Of a stretch of 64,000 nt of DNA, positions 58,101 to 64,000 are shown piece by piece. The notes beneath the pieces were generated by a model. The model was not told where the DNA came from. It saw nothing but the letters and a program-made list of their open reading frames with translations, and ran no database searches. This DNA comes from Leptoclinus maculatus (lineage: Eukaryota; Chordata; Actinopteri; Perciformes; Stichaeidae), in assembly GCA_032191485.1 (NCBI GenBank), contig JAVDOI010000120.1:176501-240500 (forward strand). The letters run 5' to 3'. Position numbers and translations under genes: made by a program. Each line of letters opens with the position of its first letter. The first letter of the stretch is position 1.

Positions 58101-59359
58101 GTTGATGTCTGATGTGACTGGAACAGAGAGCGGTGCTGCCCCCGTGTGGACACAAGCGGTGCTGCGGCTGAGCTCTTACTTTGGGCCTCTGGTGAGGTGA
58201 CGACCGCCTGAACGGTGGTGAACTTCTCCAGCAGCGCTTCACTCTGCTCCTCCTCGAAGCCCAGCTCCTACAGGGAAAGTCAAGAGGTAAGAACATTAAA
58301 GTCGCCTCATGGAAACATCTCTTTTCTTTTTCAAATGCACTCAAGAACGACACTTCATCAACATTTAGATGCTCAGCTCTAACCGACCGCCTCAACCTGG
58401 TCATCAGAGCTAGAAAACAACCTCAACTCTTGTACGTCCAGACTGTTGGTCCATCTTGACCTGTTAACAGCCAGCTAACCACATGTCTGTATTCACCACA
58501 GTTCATTTGGTTTGGATTTAACATGTTGATATTATGTTCTTAAATCAATTATAACCACGAATACAAAAAAACAATAAGCCTGCAGAAGCTGGAACTGGAC
58601 TGATTTCAGCTCCTGGTTTCATGTGCACGCTTCAGTTCACTTGAATTCATGAAGTTTTTGATGGACGCCTCGGTTCTCCTCACCGTGAGCTGCAGGACGC
58701 GGCAGGAGAGGAGTTTACTGGAGGCTTCCTTACAGAGCTGATCCAACTTCAACACCTGCTCCATGGCCGCCTCTGCCTCACTGAACCGCTGGAATACACA
58801 CACACACACACACACACAAATGTACACACAACACACACACGCACACAAACACAAACACACACATAGTTTTTTACACTACGCAGGTGTGTTTTAAAAAAAT
58901 AAATATTGTAATAAGATACATTTTGAGTCCAAATGCTGAATCACAAACAAATTTTCTGTAGGAACGTATTTGTCTGTTGTGAGCTGACCTTTAACCCCAT
59001 CAGAGCGCACCCCTTACGGAAGTACCCCTTCGGCCAATCGGGAGCCAGCTGAATGGACCTCCGAGCGTCTGCGAGTGCGGACGAGTACTGCTCCAGACAC
59101 CAATAACAGTAGGAGCGGTTTCCATAGAACCTGTGAGAGTCGCGTAGAAACACTGATGTAAAACCAAAGTGAACGTGAGGAGGAGGAAGATGAAGGTGGT
59201 GCCATCAGGAGAGGACAGGGTCACTGTCGCTGAGCTCACAGGTCAGAGGTCATATGTCACCTGTGGTCCTTGGGGTTGCAGTAGATGGCTTCTGTGAACA
59301 TGTCCACCGCTTGGATGTATTGGCCTTGCTCGAACATCTGAATGCCCTGCACTGGAGAA

Positions 59360-59454
<95 letters not shown>

Positions 59455-60681
59455 TGAAACTATGAGGACTTTTTACCAACATTAATTCGTTCCCTCTCAC
59501 ACACTTCCTCTACCGAGGAAATATTCTCTATAAAATCTATTGACCGTGTGTTCTGTGAATTATTCTTAGTAACCGGAGCTCTGTTTATGAAAAGGAACTT
59601 TGTGAAATCTTTCACAGCTTTGAGCGCAGAGATATTATGGAATGTGAGAAAATATGTTTTTGTAATTTGGGTGAACCAGCATTTAAAACGTTGCATTAGC
59701 AGCAATGTCAGTAGACAATACCTGAAGTTATTCTATGGTTTTATGTCTCAGTAAAGTTTTAACCACTAACTAACAACAGCTAACATCTATCCCTGATCTA
59801 TTATTGAAAGTTTGCCTCAACACAACATATTAAAGCTACTACCAGGAACTCTCGTTTAGTGTTGATTCTGGCGACCCCTGTGGGCAAAAGCGGTAGTGTT
59901 TCAGAGCACCAGAGTCCCTTTAGAAGTCCCTTTAGGTCTGACAGTCTCAGGTTAACACTACTCATTAGTATTAGAGGATGAGATGAGAACTTAAAAAAGT
60001 CAGAATGAAATATGAAATTCACACAATATTTGGAATCTGATGGGACTGAATTAACCTAAACAACGTAACTATGTGTTCATCTTGTGCATTAGTTATTAAA
60101 AGGGTACAACGTGCATCTAAAGGTCAGAAATCGATTCACCTGTCAGAGACTCCCCCCTCCTCTTCATTTCTTCTGTGCTCTCCATCTGCAATCACATCAG
60201 TTCTCTTAGTACAGTGTGTCCAAACCCAGACCGAGTGACAGTTCTATCTGGACCCATGACCAATTTCAGATAAATGACTGTGAATTTATTTTTTCTGACC
60301 GATAATGTAGGTCTATTAAAAAATCAATGGTAAATTGGACAATAAAATAATGAATTAAGGTACAAAACATTCTATTAGCTCTCCTCAAAGCGACCAGACT
60401 CCATTGACAGAAACAGTAAGTTTACCTCCATTAACATTGTAAAACGCACTTCATTCAAACTCATCACAAACTAAATAAAACTCATCATAACGGTCTTGGT
60501 TAGTCTTTCCACTGTTGCAACAATCACCAACTCTGGTTATCAGGGATGGGCGACTAGAAAGCATTAATGCTGATCTGAAAATAACTAATCTTACTAATCA
60601 GACAAATCAATAAAACATACTGGAGAATTACATTTACAGTGTTTACGCTTTCCTCCCAAAGGGACTGAGGAGGTCAGATAA

Positions 60682-60731
<50 letters not shown>

Positions 60732-63700
60732 CTGGCTGCTCCGGGCCTCGTTCTCCTTGTTTTCTCTGGAGATCTGTGTTGCTCGGTTCTTCAGGCCTTT
60801 GAGTTTGATGTGGCTGGCGGCGTTGGCCACAAATGCACTGCTGACATCCCACTCTGGCTCCTGAAACACAGCAGTGTGACACACAAAACAGGCTGACAAC
60901 ATGTGATAACTACAGTATGAAAGGACAAAGACAGCGAATGCCAGTTCGCCCTCTTGAGATTTATTAGTTTAATGACACCACACCCAATAAAGTTTGTCAT
61001 TTTGCCAAAGCAAACTTCAAAGCCATTATATTCTACAAGGAGCATTCGACCAAGTTTGGTTTGATTTGGTGTCTCACTCATAAAACACGGTGCAGGAGGG
61101 TTAGCGCTGTTCCTTCGCTGGCCTAAATCCTCGCTCACAACAAGGATGGACACAACACCAAAGTAGATGGAAAACCAAAGGTTTATTACAGCACACAGGA
61201 TACGCATAACGTGCTAGCTGGCTGAAGACCAGGGTCTGGAGGCAGGCAGCTGAGAGAGAGCGAGGGCGGAGCAAGGAGGCGCTTATATAGGTGAAACCCA
61301 CACCTTCATCCAGGTGTCCTCAATCACTCATCAGGGAGCACCTAGAACTTAGAGTACACACATATGCACACACACACACACACACACACGCATTCACAGC
61401 AGGACATAGGATTATACGCAACACTCCCTTCCGATGACAGCCATAAGGGTGTCATCCTAAGGTATGCGGGAGAGGGCATCGGCAACAACGTTGTCACGCC
61501 CCTTTTTGTGACGGATTTCCAGATTTAAGTTTTGAGCCATGAGGGCCTGCTTGCACGTTGCGTCCCAAACCAATTTAACTTCAGTAGAATCATTTCCAAC
61601 AGAGTTAGTGGATCTAGAGGCAACTCAGAAGTTACAGAAGGATCAGGATCAGACTCTAGACTGTCACCAGGTGGAGCCACTAATCAAATTCACCACATCT
61701 TCATACTTTCTTGACTGGGCACGAGTTCCAATACAAGCAGGAAAGACTTTAGGCAACCGAGATGACAGATCAGCACTCTGGTAATTGTCAACTACAGAGC
61801 CTGTTGGTCTATCCACTACAATGGGAGCAGGAAACACCTTCCCTCCAGCCAAGTCATTACCCAAGATCAGGTATACTCCCCCTACAGGAAGCTGGGGACG
61901 AATAGCCACCACTACAGGGCCTGTAACCAACCCAGATTGCAAATACACAACATGCAAAGGCTGTGTCATAATCTGAGTTTTGGGTCAGAGTTGAAGATGA
62001 ATAAGCCTCCTGAGCTCTACCTGTCAGTACACACTGCAACAGCAGTGTCCACAATTCTTTAGGCCATGCTAAGGTGGTAGCAACACGCTCAAAGTGGGGA
62101 AAGTACTTCTCTACCTCCTTCTCACCAAAATGAGGAACTAAAGCTCGGTTCTTAGCTACATCAAAACGAGGACTAGCTTGCTCAGTTTCAGCTCTTGACC
62201 TCAACTCCAGCTCCTTCATTTTCTCCTCATGTACTTGTGTCAACCTCTCCATCTCAAACCTCATTTCTAGCTCTTTTATCCTAAATTGCAATTCCAATTC
62301 CCGCAAACGTACCGATTGAGCATCCCGAGACTTCAGCATTACTTGCTCCGTCTCCCCAACAGTTAAACCAGCAGACACATGTAAGCCCTGCTCCTTATCA
62401 AGCTGACTAGATTCACGGGGCTATACTCCCCGTTCAATGAGTGCAGTGACTACTTTAGCTCTAAGTTGACCTTTCCTAAGGGAAGTTTGAGCAATTTCAA
62501 TAAGGTACTGCTCTGCAATCGTCAGACATAGACAGACATGAAGACATAGAGCTGAGAGAGAGCGAGGAGGCGGTTATATAGGTGAAACCCACACCTTCAT
62601 CCAGGTGTCCTCAATCACTCATCAGGGAGCACCTAGAACTTAAAGAGTACACACATATGCACACGCACAAGCACTCCCAGCAGGACATAGGATTATACGT
62701 AACAAAGGACTGAATGATGGCTTCCACCCACCTCCTCCGAGGTCCTGTGTGGCAGCACGCCGTTGCTCTTGGTCCCCGTCGTCACACCGGCGGGGACCGA
62801 CTCAGTGATGCATTTGTTTCTGTGACGAACAGCGGTCCACTCCTCCTCACTGTCACTCTCTGACACCGCTCCAGTGGCTTCCTCTTCCTGTTAACAGTGA
62901 AACGCATTGTTTGAAAAGAGAAGAAGTCACATATTCTTCCTGGGGTTTACGGAGGTAATCCATAACATGGAGTGACAGGGCGTAGAGTCTAATCTCCTGA
63001 TTGTTTGGATTAAGTCATAAAGGTAGAACTTCATGTTGGATTTGGTTCCTCAGTAGAATCACATATTTTCAAATAGTCTTTGATTGGCATGTACTTTTTT
63101 CTTTGAGCTTATTCTCCTGTAAAAGGTAGTTAATGGAAACAAGCACATTTCAGAAGAATGAAATGAGAATTTAGTGCATGATATCAGTGTGCAATAATTC
63201 AACGGAAACATTACTGTTTAAGTTGCAGTATACATGAGCTATGTGTACATACAGACATGATTCTGTGTATGAATATGGAGATAAAGACGATCGTATGAAC
63301 ATATAGAAACATACAAACAGAAATATTCCCACCTGCTCAGAAGCGTCCTCCATCCTCTCCTCTCTCTCCAGCTTCTTCCGTTCTTTCTGCCTCTGAAAGG
63401 AGACATGGACACGGTGGCAGCGGGATGGAACAGAGACGAGTACGGACACCGGTGGAGAAGCAGACGTGCAGTCGGGTGTGTCGCAAAAAAGTAAAATAAA
63501 TATGAACAGCTATGAAGAGGGTGTGGACGAATACATGGGAGCAGGGGATGTCAACGCAGTAACAACTGTGGAGTGGGTGTGAAGACAAGGTGGGTCAACA
63601 GGTGAGTCAATTAAAAGGTGCAGTGGAGGAATATATGAGACATATTCATGTTAGTTAGTCGAGGAATCATAAACAGTGAAGACACAAAGAACGTCTAGAT

Positions 63701-64000
63701 TAAGACGAGGATTTATAATGAACCGTAGTTTAAAGTCTGTGTGATGCGACAACATGGAGCTAAAAATCATACATTTGTGTGTTGAATTATATTTTAAAAT
63801 ACTGTCCAGTTATCTGCTATTCGTTTATTAATCTACAGTCCGTTGGTTCTGGTGCTGTGATGTTCTGGTATTGTTGGTGGCCTTGAGGTGTTACTCACTT
63901 TCCTTTTAGCTCTCCTCCTCTCGGCTCTCCTCCTTGTTCTCTCCTCATCATCCAAACCCTCCTCACCGCTCAGCACCGCCTGCTTCAGACACAGAAACAC
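55171..64000 (-). CDS. ttc31: TTC31-like protein: TPR, RRM and CCCH zinc finger (C-terminal 451 aa, 5' end outside window)
   Basis: Coding exons in transcript order: about 63899-63979 (may extend), 63333-63392, 62732-62887, 60732-60860, 60140-60185, 59261-59351, 58989-59130, 58684-58788, 58180-58267, 57630-57651, 57358-57432, 56396-56498, 56184-56305, 55171-55306. Phases agree throughout. The product has a basic/acidic stretch (AERRRAKRK, RQKERKKLEREER), the EPEWDVSSAF motif, TPRs (FEQGQYIQAVDMFTEAI; FYGNRSYCYWCLEQYSSALA; PKGYFRKGCALMGLK) as in TTC31, then an RRM (RNP2 LWVGNI, RNP1 RFCAFVNF) and a CCCH finger (Cys-x7-Cys-x5-Cys-x3-His) just before the end, KKPWQP. Probable RNA-binding scaffold; function unproven. 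The symbol rests on the TPR and upstream regions; as I know human TTC31, it lacks the RRM and finger. Confidence 0.85.
56640..57150. repeat. 48/50-bp-unit minisatellite in a TTC31-like intron
   Basis: About ten tandem copies of a unit containing GTAACAGAGCCACTACTACT and TACTTTAACTACCTCTG. The phrase GAGCCACTACTACT recurs about every 50 bp from 56714 to 57111 (twice at 48 bp). Copies are highly alike, so the array is young. It lies in the intron between the two RRM exons. Confidence 0.93.
58797..58862. repeat. Imperfect (CA)n microsatellite next to a TPR exon
   Basis: CA-rich run starting 8 bp from the acceptor of exon 58684-58788, so on the transcribed strand a TG tract precedes the 3' splice site. 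Confidence 0.85.
59363..59452. repeat. (CA)45 microsatellite next to a TPR exon
   Basis: About 45 uninterrupted CA units about 12 bp upstream of the acceptor of exon 59261-59351. On the transcript this is a long UG tract at the 3' splice site. Confidence 0.95.
60682..60729. repeat. (TG)n microsatellite at an exon donor
   Basis: About 24 TG units immediately after the donor of exon 60732-60860 on the transcribed strand, read there as CA repeats. Confidence 0.95.
61147..62704 (-). mobile_element. Decayed Ty3/gypsy-type LTR retrotransposon in a TTC31-like intron
   Basis: Flanked by a 5-bp target duplication AAGGA (61142-61146 and 62705-62709). The complete LTR is 61147-61423; the other LTR is 5'-truncated (about 62548-62704). 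Between them, on the minus strand, lie a gag-like frame (about 62378-61990), an aspartic-protease-like segment (about 61969-61800), and at about 61540-61461 the last residues of an RNase H domain (DNVVADALSR) ending in a stop about 40 bp before the LTR. Most of pol (reverse transcriptase, integrase) is missing, and frames are broken between pieces. It lies antisense to nothing: it has the same strand as the host gene. Inactive. Confidence 0.8.

Overview
The window is nuclear DNA from a ray-finned fish, most likely a teleost. It has multi-exon genes with GT/AG introns, long CA/TG microsatellites, many fish-type dispersed repeats, an NLR gene with a terminal B30.2 domain, and a cluster of CD22/Siglec-like immunoglobulin genes with ITIM tails. 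I found no prokaryotic, organellar or CRISPR features.

Layout. (1) 1-5000: a 116-residue secreted protein made almost entirely of one WxxW domain (+ strand, 5' UTR exon to stop 1932-3714). A 9-bp-unit minisatellite lies just upstream of its TATA box, and the start of the window holds the remains of a second copy whose body has been deleted. (2) 5000-18000: microsatellites, then a complete NLR gene (+, 6859-17782) encoding PYD, linker, FISNA, NACHT, LRRs and PRY-SPRY, 1230 residues in ten coding exons. Its introns hold a foldback transposon, a TTAA-flanked transposon and an L2-type LINE fragment. (3) 18000-21900: repeat-rich spacer with a 147-bp-period tandem array, a LINE 3' end, a 1.1-kb element shared with 42-43 kb, and one unexplained GC-rich exon-like island. 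(4) 21942-53900: three intact-looking CD22/Siglec-like genes on the minus strand (803, 429 and 604 residues predicted) plus the wreck of a fourth. The second and third come from a recent tandem duplication; the first is more diverged and carries two V-C2 pairs. (5) 54300-64000: a fish MITE, then the C-terminal 451 residues of a TTC31-like gene (minus, entering from beyond the right edge) with TPRs, an RRM and a CCCH zinc finger. One of its introns holds a decayed Ty3/gypsy element with an intact 5-bp target-site duplication.

Function. The NLR is a probable cytosolic sensor with a death-fold effector domain. The CD22-like genes are probable inhibitory lectin receptors with paired-tyrosine tails, so the middle of the window is a birth-and-death immune-receptor block. 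The TTC31-like gene is unrelated flanking DNA. Exon models were built by hand from splice consensus and reading phase. In every complete model the exon lengths add up to a whole number of codons, which supports the models but does not replace transcript evidence.
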